Source of the DNA: Halichoerus grypus
Lineage: Eukaryota; Chordata; Mammalia; Carnivora; Phocidae
DNA: 64,000 bases
Direction of reading: 5' to 3'
Assembly (NCBI RefSeq): GCF_964656455.1
Contig: NC_135718.1
Span: 46,934,014 to 46,998,013 of the forward strand
Below are positions 53,100 through 64,000 of the stretch, piece after piece (position 1 is the stretch's first letter; the number at the start of each line of letters is the position of its first letter). The notes below the pieces were generated by a model that saw only the letters and a program-made list of their open reading frames with translations, ran no database searches and was not told the DNA's origin. The translations under genes and the position numbers were made by a program.

Positions 53100-53790
53100 C
53101 CTAAATATTTCTTGCATCTGATCCCTACTTTCCATTGGTTAAGTACCACTGTTCTACTTTTCAGGCCCTTATGATTTCTAGCCTGGACTCCACAGGAGCT
53201 TTCTATTTTTTTTTTTTTTTTAAGATTTTATTTATTTATTTGACAGAGAGAGACATAGCGAGAGAGGGAACACAAGCAGGGGTAGTGAGAGAGGGAGAAG
53301 CAGGCTTCCCGCTGAGCAGGGACCCCGATGCGGGGCTCGATCCCAGGACTCTGGGATCATGACCTGAGCCGAAAGCAGACATCTAATCACTGAGCCACCC
53401 AGGCGCCCCTGCAGGAGCTTTCTAACTGGTCTTACTGGCCCCCAGTCTCATGCCCCTCAGATCTGCCCCTCACATCCGACTGTGTCACTCCTTTAGGACC
53501 ATCATGCTCCCCAGGATAAGGTTAAGCTCTTAGGCTGACACATAAGACCATACCCTGCCTCTCCTTTTGCAGTGCATGCAACTCTTGCCTCTCTCAAAAT
53601 GTCAGCTCGCTTGTAATCCATCCTCCCCTCCATACCATGTCATGTCCCCATACCTTTGCTCATCTAGTCCCCTCAGCCTGCAATATCCTTCTCTTCACTT
53701 TTCACCTTGGTTGCTCCTACTCATCCTCCAAGACTCTGCTTAATTTTCATCTTTTCCGGAAGCTCTCGGACTTCCTCCTTCAAGATAGGG
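53100..53790 (+). mobile_element. L2 LINE 3' region hosting the SINE (probable)
   Basis: Right of the SINE: GTCTCATGCCCCTCAGATCT, CCTTTGCTCATCTAGTCCCC, CAAGACTCTGCTTAATTTTC. This pattern is typical of L2. The left edge is uncertain. Confidence 0.5.
53206..53411 (-). mobile_element. Young Can-SINE
   Basis: Complete antisense copy. Exact duplication CAGGAGCTTTCTA at 53193-53205 and 53412-53424. Confidence 0.95.
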
Positions 53791-54529
53791 GACTGAGCAC
53801 ATGCTGTAGTCTATCTCCTCAGCCCCAAGCTCCAGAAATTTCAGGAAAGAAAGAACTGGTATTTTTAAAGAAGATGACAAATAAGGTTCGGAGAATTAGA
53901 AGCACTGAAGAATTTCTGAGAACTTGAAAGCAGACAGAGTGAGATACAACACTTCAGCCTAGCACATGAGCACCTAGTACATATATCCTTGAATGTGTGT
54001 ACTATACTATCTACTACAAAAACAGGACCAGCAACAAGGACACCCCATGCCTGAGGTAGAGGAGGCCTGGGACAAAAGGCAGCTAACAGGTTACTGATGG
54101 GAAGGTGAGCCACACTCACCGTGGGAGCAGCTAGATGAGTAGACTCCTGAACATTTCCTTAAACCCCACCCTTGAAGACAAGATGGCCAAGACGGGAGTG
54201 TTTGTCTCCACATATGAGGGAGTGAAAGACATGGCAAGGCCCAGATGGATGGCAAAGCCAAGGAGAAAAGGGTAGCCGCTAAGCCCCAAAGACCAAATAC
54301 AAGAGCATCCACCCAAGGGTCCACCCTGCCCATCTTGCCCATCCTGCTCATTCTGAGTGTGTGGAACACATATGCAAAGTGGTTTTCATCCCTCCATCAG
54401 AGGGAGTTATGCAAACAGATGTTCTGCAGGAAATTGCATGGGCAGACATGAGTTCACTGCCAAAAAATTAAATACCATTTGAGAAGCACCAATCCACGAA
54501 GGAAAGATTTATAACTAAAGAAACATAAT

Positions 54530-54750
54530 AATCATTGCTAATATTTACTGAGCATTTATGTGCCAGGCACTATTCTAAACACATTGCATATGTTAAGAAA
54601 CTTGAACCTGACCAGAAATCTTTTCGGGTAGGACTATGTTTATCCCCTTTTACAAAGGAGGAAGCTAAGGTGTAAGTGATTAAGTAACTTGCTGCAAAGC
54701 TATACAGCTTAGTGCACAGAGCCACAATTCTACCAACCCAAGCTGTCTGC
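54530..54750 (-). mobile_element. MIR SINE
   Basis: GCATTTATGTGCCAGGCACT, CCTTTTACAAAGGAGGAAGC, TAAGTAACTTGCTGCAAAGC. Confidence 0.75.
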
Positions 54751-55259
54751 CTCCAGATTCCAAGATTCAACAAAGCAAATAAGGCAACCAGTACTGAGCT
54801 TTGAAGTAAGTATAATTAATATTCTCAAACAAGAGGAAATGCAAAAGAACCAATTAGAGATGTTAGAAATGAAAAAATATAATTATAATTAAAGAAAGAA
54901 AACCACCCCAAGTATATGAGCTAAGGGGTAGAATGTATGTAGCTGAAGAGCTAGTGACCTAACAGATTGGACCAAGCAATTTTTCCTGAAAACAGAAAGG
55001 GATAAATAAATATAAACCAGAAAAGAAAAGATAATAGACATGGAAGAGAGTTCCAGAAGAGCCACCATCCATCCATCAGGTGTTACAGAAAGAGACTAGA
55101 ACAATGGATGTGTCCAGTGAAACGTGGTTGATTGGCAACAATCTCTTTTCTAACCCTCCCCAAATCCTAATACCATGGCAATAAAGGAATAGCATAGGTG
55201 AAAACCTGCAAAGGCAAAAGGAACAAGAGAGAAGAAAATGGTGCTCAAAATTTCAACAC

Positions 55260-55397
55260 TTTTTTTTTTTTAATTATTTAAGTAGGTTCCACAACCAGCA
55301 TGGAGCCCAGTGTGGATCCCAAACACACGACCCTGAGATCAAAACCTGAGCTGGGTATCAAGAGTCAGATGCCCAACCAACTGAGCCACCCAGGCAC
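55260..55397 (-). mobile_element. Older short Can-SINE
   Basis: Antisense; T10 then AGTAGGTTCCACAACCAGCA and CCAACTGAGCCACCCAGGCA. Lacks the CT-rich middle. Sequence upstream at 54790-55250 resembles an L1/HAL1 fragment (TTAGAAATGAAAAAATATAA). Confidence 0.85.
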
Positions 55398-55889
55398 CAG
55401 GCACCCCCAACAATGTTTTGAAGACCGAAAACATATGGTGGAGTGGTAATTGACTTGGTAGAAAAGAGGACGCTTTACCTTGGGTGCCCCAGAGGGAGAA
55501 ATCAAGGAGAAGCAGCTGATTCTCCCCACCCACCTCCAGAGTCAGCAAGGCTTAGCCTTACAGATGGAAGGTAGAGTATGAGGGTGCAAATGGGAACAGG
55601 GACATGGGTAGAAACCCTAGTCACTTTCCCTAGCCCCTTCAGCAGAAGTTCCCTCTACCTGTGGAGAAAGAAGACTTATTTGTCATATAAGTTGAACTAT
55701 GGAGACTGCAGAATAGGATATGTGAAGCACAATGAATTTGGGAGGAGGAGGTAGGGTATGGGTCTACACAAAGATTAAGCAAAAATCTGCATATTGAATG
55801 ATGGGACCCTAGTCCCCAGGAGGTGATAAACCTGATTCAAATTCATAAGCAGGGAACTAGAGGTTTGACCTCCAGTGATAAAACAATCC

Positions 55890-55931
55890 TTTTAAGAGAT
55901 ATCCTCCAACCTTAGGGGATTTATAGAAAAT
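55890..55931 (+). repeat. 42-bp exact direct repeat, copy A
   Basis: Begins TTTTAAGAGATATCCTCCAA and ends TTATAGAAAAT. Identical to 57016-57057. Similarity extends a further ~10 bp upstream with mismatches. Confidence 0.92.
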
Positions 55932-56731
55932 GAGCAGCCCAGACAAATGTCCTCCAATGACTGATAGTTACTGGTTCTCTCAATGCAAAACTGACTGATG
56001 CTTGAACACCCTGCAGTGAACACCATCAGTCAACAAGCCCCACTGCCACGCAGAGATTCCAGTCATTGTTTTGTGCCTCATCCCTAACTGTGAATATCCA
56101 ACTTAGGATCACCAGCCTGAAAGGAAGACCTCCAGAGAGAGTGACCAACCATCCTGGTTTGCCAGGGGCAAGGGGGTTTCCCAGAACACAGGACATTCAT
56201 TACTGAAACTGGAGAGTCTCTGGCCAACCAGGATGAATTGGTCACCTTACTCCAGCATGTGTAAGCAAGATCCATAGCTTGGCTTTTGCTTAATAGTTTC
56301 CAAACCTGACCTACTTGCCCAGCTCACAAGCTGTGAGCATAGTCATCTGCTATAATTTATAGGGTCTTGTGGTAAAATCTGCCAAAAATTGTATTAAATG
56401 GTTTGTGACTTTTGCAGATCCTTTTCCAACCTTTGACATGATACGTAGGGAAGGATATGGACTATGCTAGGTATCAAAGATAGCTCCTCTAATTTTTAGT
56501 TTTATCTTTAATCACTTGAGACCACATTTGGATGGGCTACATATATGTTTTCCTGCTGAACTCAGTGCAGCTCCCCAGCTAATGCTCGTTCTGAAGGGTC
56601 AGTGTCTGTGCCAGGCAAGTCATGAAATGTGGTATCACCATGCCATCCCTGCCCTTTACCGGAGAACAGAAAGCTAAGCATTCTCCAGGATGCAAGTTAC
56701 CTGATTTTGATATCATGGACTCAGAATAATC

Positions 56732-56930
56732 TTTTTTTTTTTTTTAAGATTTATTTATTTATTTTAGAGAGAGAGAGCACGAGTGGGAGGGGCAGAGAGA
56801 GAATCTCAAGCAGACTCCGTGTTTAGTGCAGCAGAGCCTGACATGGGGCTCAATCCCATGACACGGAGACCAGGACCTGAGCCGAAACCAGGAGTCGGAT
56901 GCTTAACCGACTGCACCACCCAGGCGCCCC
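56732..56930 (-). mobile_element. Can-SINE
   Basis: Antisense copy. Flanks TCAGAATAATCTT and TCAGAATGGTCTT form an imperfect duplication. Confidence 0.92.
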
Positions 56931-57015
56931 TCAGAATGGTCTTAATAGACAATCGATACTACTATCTTATTACCTCCAGAAACAAGGACTACCAATTCTG
57001 GATCTGAAGCAATCA

Positions 57016-57057
57016 TTTTAAGAGATATCCTCCAACCTTAGGGGATTTATAGAAAAT
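57016..57057 (+). repeat. 42-bp exact direct repeat, copy B
   Basis: Second copy, 1126 bp from copy A start to start. A Can-SINE at 56732-56930 lies between but does not abut either copy. Confidence 0.92.
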
Positions 57058-58450
57058 AGTTATGAACAGAGAGCTACCTTATTTGGTTACTTTGGGAGTG
57101 CATTTCACGTTTAACTAGCAGGGCCTGCTGTTCAAAATGAGATGTGCTGCAGGTATTTGCCTGTGTGGCCAAATAGGCTCTGTGGTTATACACCTGCTTT
57201 CCTGTTTCTCCAGACTGATTTTTATTGCCATTGCACGGTATGAGGTGCAACTGTGGGGCTTCAGTTACCTGCCTGTGGCATTCTTAGGGAACTCTCCAGG
57301 TTTCTCCTAAAGCAATTCTTGGCTCTACCAGCAGGGGCTCCCTTGACGTACTTTGGAGGGGATGTGTGCTGGCCTTTGCTTTAAGAACATGTGCTTGCTG
57401 GCCCCTGAGTTTTCCTCAGAGGATTGAATTGAAGTCCCGGTTGAGTTTATTATTAAGGCATGTGGCTCATTTCTTAAATGGCAATGGAAAGTACCAACAT
57501 TCCAAGTCGAATTTCAGCCCCAGAGCCACAATGTACTTTTTAAAAGTTTGGCCAAAAGAAATGCTGTTTTGGACAAGTACCTATGAAGTATGTATTTTAT
57601 TCAATCTCTAGACACATATTCTTAAATGTATATATATTACCAATTCAGCTGGAGCAGCAGAGTTGTGTGCTTGAGTGCCTCCCACGGCTTCTTAAAGATG
57701 TACTTTTAGTGGATTATGTTTTGGTTGGTGGCCCTCAATCTATCTGAGGGACATTATGCAAAATATGGCTTTGAACATTGACCCCTTGTCTGTTGCAGGG
57801 ATGTCATTGAGCGTGATGCTTGTTATGTCCATAGCGACCTCTCCAAGAGGACAACTTGTAGAAACGAATGTGTTATTTGGTCTCACTATCTGGAATAGTT
57901 GCTTTTTTTTTTTTTTTTTTTTAAAGCACCCTGCAAATACTCTGGATCTTATAATAGGTCCTATTTCCCTCTCCCTATCTGCTGCTAGGGTCTTAGAGCT
58001 AAGCTAATAAAGAACCATGGGACTGTACAAAGGGGACTAATCACTCAGGTTGGCACCGTTGGTGAAATGGAATCAGAACCTGGGGTGTTGGCAAGGAGCT
58101 CTAGAGGCTGTGCCTACCATCTTGAGTGTCAGGGAATCCCCTCCCTAGAGGAAGTTTGGAGACCAACATAAGTTTCTCCAAACCAGTCTTATAGAGGTGC
58201 CTGCAGATTATCCCTCTCACACAGAGTTGGGGTTAGGACAGGTATAGTAGGGTGATGACACGGGAGAGAGGCCTATCGAGTCTTCTATCCTCCCTCACTA
58301 GCTTTCTGTCTTTTATCACACATGGCATGGTTGGAAATGAATGGGCACCATATATGAAGTCAAGCGCCATGTGTTTCCCAATGCTGCACCCATCCCGGTC
58401 TCCAGATCTACGTACTTTCTGCCCCCAACATTCACTTCCGTTATGGGAGC
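57058..58450. other. Unassigned, apparently single-copy intergenic sequence
   Basis: No SINE, L1 or simple repeat apart from a T-run at about 57902-57922. No coding exon recognised. Could be part of a lncRNA or a regulatory region, but nothing in the sequence shows it. Confidence 0.45.
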
Positions 58451-58464
58451 CAGGGAAACAGTAT

Positions 58465-58910
58465 ACTCTAGATATTAAAAGTGTAGCTCTGGAGTCAGAA
58501 GGCCAATTTCAAATCCTGCCCCCATGCTCACTAGCTGAGTGGCCTTGGGTAAGAAATGTAGTCTCTTGATCTGTATGACAGGAGCCAAAACACTGTTTGC
58601 CAAACACAGTTGTTATGACAACACATTATATAACTACTGTGAATCATCTAGCACAGAGCTTGACGCAGCAATAGATGTTTGCTATGAAGAAATTCATCAT
58701 GGTGGTTAAGAGTTTGGGCTTTGGGATAGGATATACGAGTGTTCAAATTCCAACTCTTCCTGGGCCAGCTGTGAAATGTTGGGCAACTTTCCAACTTCTT
58801 TAGTCCTTAGTTTTTTTCATCTGCAAATGGGACTAATAATACACATGAAACTCTTGACACACCGCTTCCTATGAAGTGTGTGTTCCATAAATGATAGCTC
58901 TACTTTCCTG
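58465..58910 (+). mobile_element. Two consecutive MIR SINEs
   Basis: First: AGCTCTGGAGTCAGAAGGCC, CTAGCTGAGTGGCCTTGGGT. Second from about 58695: GTTAAGAGTTTGGGCTTTGG, TTCAAATTCCAACTCTTCC, TCATCTGCAAATGGGAC. Confidence 0.75.
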
Positions 58911-60210
58911 TTATTTTACTGCCACCCCAGGGGAGAATACAGCTCAAGCTAAACAGGCAGGAGGAAGTGCCTAAGAGAGATTCTCCAGAGCTGCCAACCC
59001 TTTGGTAGCAGGGGAACTGATCTCCACCTCTGACATAGAGTAGTAACATAGCCACTTAGATTTATTGTTTTCTGTGTGCTAAGCAATGAGCTGAGAGTTT
59101 TCTATTTTTGTTTGACCCGAGACTAGGTATGGTGGATCTTTGGAGAGGCACAGGTACTCTATCAGTATAGGTCCAATCAGGAGACAGAAACCACATTGGG
59201 GTTTAAGCAATGGGAGTTTACTATAAATAACATTATGCTATAATAAAAGCATAATTATAGGATGTAAAGAGAACCCTCTAGGGCTACTCTCCCTACAGCT
59301 GAGAAAGGGAACCCAAGGAAGGGAATACAACCTCAGAAGGGGGCCACCTCTCAAGGCTGTGGGTCAGACCTTGTTGGAGAAGGTATCATGGCAGCCCCTT
59401 GGATGGTGGAGACATTTGCAGGTGCCTTGGCCAGAGCTGCTCTTCAGTTGCTAGACAAGGGCGAAGCAATCTGCCCGAGCACAGGTGTGTCAACCTGGTG
59501 GTGGGATCTGTGGGCAGGTAGGGGGAGTTAGACAGCAGTGTAGGTGGGCGGCAAGGAGCACACAGTGTCTGTGTTGGGAGGGTCGACGGAAGGTGATCAC
59601 CAGGCTGGACAGGACTCTAAGGTATCTGGGGGACCTCTTGGACACAGAGCTGGGGCAGGGCACCACAGGATGTCCGACACCTGCCAAAACCAGCAGCAGA
59701 AGCCCCTTCCTCCCGTGGAGTTCTCCCAGCACACTCTGCTGAGAAGGCTTACCAGTATGCTCACTGTAAAGGCAAGATGCTATGGGGATTCTGCCCATTA
59801 GCACACAGCAGCTCTTTGTGGGTGAATTTGGAGCTGAAAAGTAATAAATTGATAACTAGCATAGACACATTAGGGGCATTTGAAGAAAGCTGAATACACA
59901 CATGTATGGATCCATGTATTCATGCATGTGCACATATGTATACTAATCCACCCTGCTCAGGGGGTATACTACTCCTAGAATGTTCACAGACCTCAAGTGA
60001 AGAACATGATTTGTGGTTCCCTGGTGGCCACAAGAAAGCCTCCAGAAAGCACTGAACTCTGTGGCAAGATGGAATGAAAGAACTGGCCATGAGACTTCTA
60101 AAATCCTGTCCTAGTTATGGAGGGTGACATTTCTTCCTCTTTCTCCACTCCTTTCCACATTGCTCATGGCACCCAAGGGAGACCTGAACCCTAGCAGGGC
60201 AAGCCCATTT
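58911..60210. other. Gene-free interval
   Basis: Around 59160-59300 there is an old interspersed-repeat-like stretch (CAATCAGGAGACAGAAACCA). The remainder is unassigned; overlapping ORFs of about 85-104 codons at 59485-59804 on both strands are not supported. Confidence 0.45.
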
Positions 60211-60452
60211 CCCTTTTTTAAATTAAATTAAATTAAATTAAATTAAATTAAATTTAATTTAATTTAATTTAATTAATTTATTTGAGAGAGAGAGAGAACA
60301 CAAGCCAGGGGAGGGGCAGAGGGAGAGGGACAAGCAGACTCCACACTGAGCACCAGAGACTGACACAGGGCTCAATCCCAGGGCCCTGAGATCATGACCT
60401 GAGCCGAAATCAAGAGTTGGATGCTTAACCAACTGAGCCACCCAGGTGCCCC
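60211..60452 (-). mobile_element. Can-SINE with a palindromic AT tail
   Basis: Antisense copy ending CCACCCAGGTGCCCC, flanked by the exact duplication AAGCCCATTT at 60201-60210 and 60453-60462. Its tail has become an (AAATT)n array that flips to (AATTT)n. Confidence 0.94.
60231..60274. repeat. Perfect 44-bp A/T-only palindrome
   Basis: Centre between 60252 and 60253 (AAATTT). Every base out to 60231 and 60274 pairs with its mirror, breaking at 60230/60275. Confidence 0.95.
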
Positions 60453-60822
60453 AAGCCCATTTTCTTTTTGCATATTTATTTCTCCCAAAGACTAACTAAT
60501 CCGTCTGTCAGCTTGGGCACACAGAGGGCACTGTGCTCTGAACAGCAGGCTTCCTGGGTTCCTACTGAACAGACTCATGGACAGTCATTTTCCTCCACCA
60601 ACTAAACACCAAGCTACTTGTCGATAGTGACAAACACCAGTTTTGATACTTTCTACTGTTTTTGGCATGGTAAGTGCCTACTCATGGCCCTGCTGGGAGT
60701 AAGGGCCCAGAAGCTGAAAATTCACCTCCCATTCTGCTCCAACCCCATCCGCAGGGCTGGATGTTGGTAGTGGTCAGAGACCCCTGAAGAATGAAATCGA
60801 TTCCCTTAGGTGCTCAAATATT

Positions 60823-61031
60823 GTTTTGTTTTGTTTTGTTTTTTTAAGATTTATTTATTTATTTGACAGAGAGAGACAGTGAGAGAGGGAACACAAGCAG
60901 GGGGAGTGGGAGAGGGAGAAGCAGGCTTCCCGCTGAGCAGGGAGCCCGATGCGGGGCTGGATCCCAGGACGCTGGGATCATGACCTGAGCCGAAGGCGGA
61001 CACTTAACGACTGAGCCCCCCAGGCGCCCCA
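60823..61031 (-). mobile_element. Young Can-SINE
   Basis: Antisense, TTTTGTTTTGTTTTG tail, head GGCGCCCC. Duplication GTGCTCAAATATT / GTGCTCAAGTATT with one mismatch. Confidence 0.93.
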
Positions 61032-61379
61032 GTGCTCAAGTATTATATGATGCATACATGGAACTCTGCCTCCATCCCACACCTCCCAGAGTCAGAGGGG
61101 GCTCAGGAGCCTGCATATCCTGGATAGGACTGCCTTTCCCCCAGCCACATCACATTCGGCAGAGAGAAGAAGGCTTCTGGAATTCCTCATATTGCTGTCA
61201 GGCCCCCCTCTCTCCTCCCCACACATACTCCTCACCACCATCATTTGCCTTGAGAGCCTCAGGGTCCACCTCATTAGGGCTTTATCTCCATTTGCCTCAG
61301 TCACTCCAAAAAACTCAGGCGCCCAGGCCATCCCTTATCTCCCAGACTTGAAAGCCCATATAGCTCCTTATGGCTCTCT

Positions 61380-61560
61380 CCACCCTTTTCCCCATAGCAC
61401 CTGACATAGAGTACAGCTGACCTACTTATTTGTTAGACTCCCCCGATTGAGGGCGCGGTGTCTTGTCTCTTTTGTTAACAGCTATACTCCCAGCATCTAG
61501 AAGGCATCTGGCATACAGTAGGTGCTTATTAAATATATGTCAAAGGAATGCATGAGCAAA
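61380..61560 (+). mobile_element. L2 LINE 3' end (probable)
   Basis: CACCTGACATAGAGTACAGC, AACAGCTATACTCCCAGCAT, GCATACAGTAGGTGCTTATT AAAT-type ending, characteristic of L2. Confidence 0.7.
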
Positions 61561-61699
61561 CAAAGCATCTTTGATGCCCTCCGTTCTCTGGGACCCAGTG
61601 TCTACCACAGCCCCGTTAGTCTTGTTACTACCTTCCCATCAAGGGCCTAAACCACAGCCCTTCCCCCACACTGGCTTACACAACTCTCTAGCAATTTCA

Positions 61700-61890
61700 G
61701 AGCATGGGCTTTGGAGACACACGGGCTTGGAGACACACGGACTCTGCCGTGTAGAGCTTTTTAGCACCTCTGTGCCTCAGTTTTGCTTACTTGTAAAACT
61801 GAGATTTTGTGGTCAAGTGGATTAAATGGAAGGTGTTTATAAAGGACTCAGCGCAGCTCCTGGCCCCCAGTAAGTGAGCAGTAAAGGATA
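61700..61890 (+). mobile_element. MIR SINE
   Basis: GCATGGGCTTTGGAGACACA, CACCTCTGTGCCTCAGTTTT, CTCCTGGCCCCCAGTAAGTG. Contains a small tandem GGCTTGGAGACACACGG-type duplication at about 61708-61742. Confidence 0.7.
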
Positions 61891-63399
61891 GCAAGCAAGC
61901 AGGGAGGCCGCAGAGCGGGGTTGGGAGGAGCAAGGAGCCTTCCTCTGTCGCTCCATCCTCGATGCGTTGGTAGGGGATGCCCAGAACCCTGTGCTAAAAT
62001 GGATTCTGGGCAGGCCCTGGGCTCAGGGGGAAAGAGTCCGACAATCGATTAATGATGTCTGTCATGGGCATGGGTTCTGCAGGCAGCGAAAGGATAAAGG
62101 AAGCAGCGGACCCAGGCCACACATTTGCCATCCTGATCTACAATTTCCACCTCCTCTCCTTTTCTTTTGTACATCTTGACTACTTTCAAGGGTAAGAGCT
62201 CCTCTCTTTCCGGGAGCTCCTCCCTGACCTCAGAGTCCTTCACACACCCCCACCCTGAAAATGGTACGGTGTGCTCTTCTGAGCCCCCACACATTTTCTA
62301 TGCTGTGCCTTTATTATTCACCATATAGCATTTTGGATTGTGTTTTAACTTTCAGATCTCCTGTCTGCATATATAGGCTGAAAAATGCCTTCAGGGTAGG
62401 TTTTGCCTTTGAGAACTAACTTGGTAAAACAGGGTGCATTGGATTAGGAGTCAGAAACCTGACCTTGCTGTGCGACTTTGAGCACATTGCCCTGCCTCTC
62501 TGAGCCTGTTTCCCTGAATGAAAATGGGAACCTTAAGCAAGCTGCCTTCTCTGCCCACTGTATCCCAGCGCTGCGGGGGGAATCAGTATTTCATAAGGCT
62601 CTGTAGGGAGTAAGAGCGTTCATGTCCTTGTTGCATATCCCTGTGCTCTCCGCTTTCAGTGTCTAATACCAGAGTTTCTGCAGATGCAGAGTACGCTTTT
62701 CTCAGCAAAGGAGTAGGCAGATGAGTGCTCTGAATGGGAGAAACAGGCACTTAGGACATACTGACAGCTGAGTTTGGAGAAGGGAAGGGAAAATCCAACA
62801 TTTCTCCCTTCATGCTTGCAATTGGGAAGAGTTAGGAGCCAGGAAAGGTAAATGCTGTCATCTGCTGGTCATTTCCTGTGTAGCAGCATCAAAACAAGAG
62901 TTTTGCAAACCTCTCGTGTAAACTTAGCTAAGGACCCAGGAGGGAGGAGGTGGCATTTGCTGAACGCTTACTGTTTATAAGGGACTACCTTCAAAGATGC
63001 TATAGAAGAGAGATATGAATTAGCCTTGGATGCTGCCAATAAAGAGGTCACGGACTCCAGAGGGCTAGAGCCGCCTTCCCGTGCCTGTGTGCCTCAAGCA
63101 CATCCTTCAGCCTCTCTGAACTTTGGGTTTCTCACTGGGTGCATGGACTAGGATGGTCTCCAAGCATCTGAAAGGAGGACCTTGAAAGAGGAAGAGAATG
63201 TTACAGACGGGTACTGAGACGGAAAAGAGGACGGGTCAAGAGAAGCCCTTGGAAAGCCTGACATGTGTCCTCTTCCCTTGTCTCCTTGTTTGTGAAGCTG
63301 TGGGTTAGGCTCCGCATCTCTAAGCATCTGTCCTCCTCTGACTTCTTTCTGCTCAGGGGAAGGGACAGAGGAGTTGAAAGACTTCTCGAAGGAAGAATG
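61891..63399. other. Gene-free interval
   Basis: Apart from the MIR near 62.5 kb this is unassigned unique-looking sequence; no exon supported. Confidence 0.45.
62430..62620 (+). mobile_element. MIR SINE (partial)
   Basis: GGATTAGGAGTCAGAAACCT, GTGCGACTTTGAGCACATTG, TCTCTGAGCCTGTTTCCCTG. Confidence 0.65.
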
Positions 63400-64000
63400 G
63401 AACCAACACCTGTGTAGTCTCCACCAATTTTAAGAAATGGAACCATATTGTTGCCTCTGAAGTCGTGTATTATATGAATATATTTTAATTTATTTACACA
63501 TTCTACTGTGGAGGGCATTTGAATTGTTTCCTATTGTTTCCAGATTTTTTGCTCCCTTGGACATCCATGCGTGTATATTTCTGTCAAGTATATACTCAGG
63601 GGGTGGAATTGTTGGGTTATAGACCAGGTGCCTTTTCAACTTTAGAGATAATTACAATTCATTATCGCAAGAGGTTGCACCAATGGAAACTCACATTAGA
63701 AGTGTGTGCAAGTTCCCGTTACTCCAAATTCACTGCAAGTGCTTGATGCTGTCAGATTTTTTTTACAGTTTTGCTAATTGGGTGAGGGTGAAATGGTATT
63801 TTACTGGGTTTTCCCCAATTAATAATGAGCATGTTTTCATACATTCATTATTCTGCATTCCTTCTGTCAAATGCCTGTTTATTTCTTTGTCTGGTTTTCT
63901 CTTGTTTTGTCTTTTTTACCTCATTAATCTGTAGGAGTTTTAAAATATATTTGAGATACAACTCTTTTATCATCTATGTATATTGGTAAATTTTTGTCCA
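63400..64000 (-). mobile_element. Old L1 fragment, cut by the window end
   Basis: Antisense L1 sequence: CAGGGGGTGGAATTGTTGGG, GAGGTTGCACCAATGGAAAC, ATAATGAGCATGTTTTCATA. Matches the L1 ORF2 / 3' region in inverse orientation, heavily decayed. Confidence 0.7.

Overview
The window is mammalian nuclear DNA. It carries a gene with GT-AG introns, two CpG-rich promoter-like blocks, and a dense layer of old L1, L2, MIR, MER5 and MaLR debris overlaid by at least 23 carnivore-specific tRNA-Lys SINEs (Can-SINEs). The younger SINEs have the head GGGCGCCTGGGTGGCTCAG and an (AAATA)nAAATCTTT tail. That form matches non-canid caniform carnivores (bear, pinniped or mustelid) better than the dog or cat subfamilies; this species inference rests only on the SINE type. 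|| The one protein gene I can support is ANXA11 (annexin A11), on the minus strand. I resolved all 14 coding exons to the base between 5367 (stop) and 21760 (ATG). They sum to 1515 nt, i.e. 504 residues plus stop, with every exon-exon phase matching. The protein has the long Gly/Pro/Tyr/Gln-rich disordered N-terminus followed by four annexin repeats, and all four type II calcium motifs keep their expected spacing. A 3'UTR probably runs to about 4.62 kb. A likely non-coding 5'UTR exon lies at 36179-36228, and the promoter/first exon lies in a CpG island at about 45.7-46.6 kb, giving a gene of roughly 41.7 kb. || Layout: 1-1.63 kb, L1 ORF2-derived fragment; 1.6-4.6 kb, sequence downstream of ANXA11; 4.6-21.8 kb, ANXA11 3'UTR and coding exons; 21.8-46.1 kb, two long 5' introns full of repeats; 45.7-46.6 kb, ANXA11 CpG island; 47.5-48.1 kb, a second CpG-rich block about 1.3 kb further out, perhaps the promoter of a divergent lncRNA; 48.8-64 kb, gene-free, repeat-rich DNA in which every Can-SINE I see lies on the minus strand. 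|| I found no new multi-gene system. The points worth a second look are structural: a 36-bp and a 42-bp exact direct repeat with no transposon explanation, a nested inverted repeat that looks like a template-switch scar, a 33-G homopolymer, a Can-SINE whose A-tail has grown into a ~330-bp purine tract with ~103-bp higher-order periodicity, a perfect 44-bp all-A/T palindrome inside another SINE tail, and SINE-into-SINE-tail insertions.
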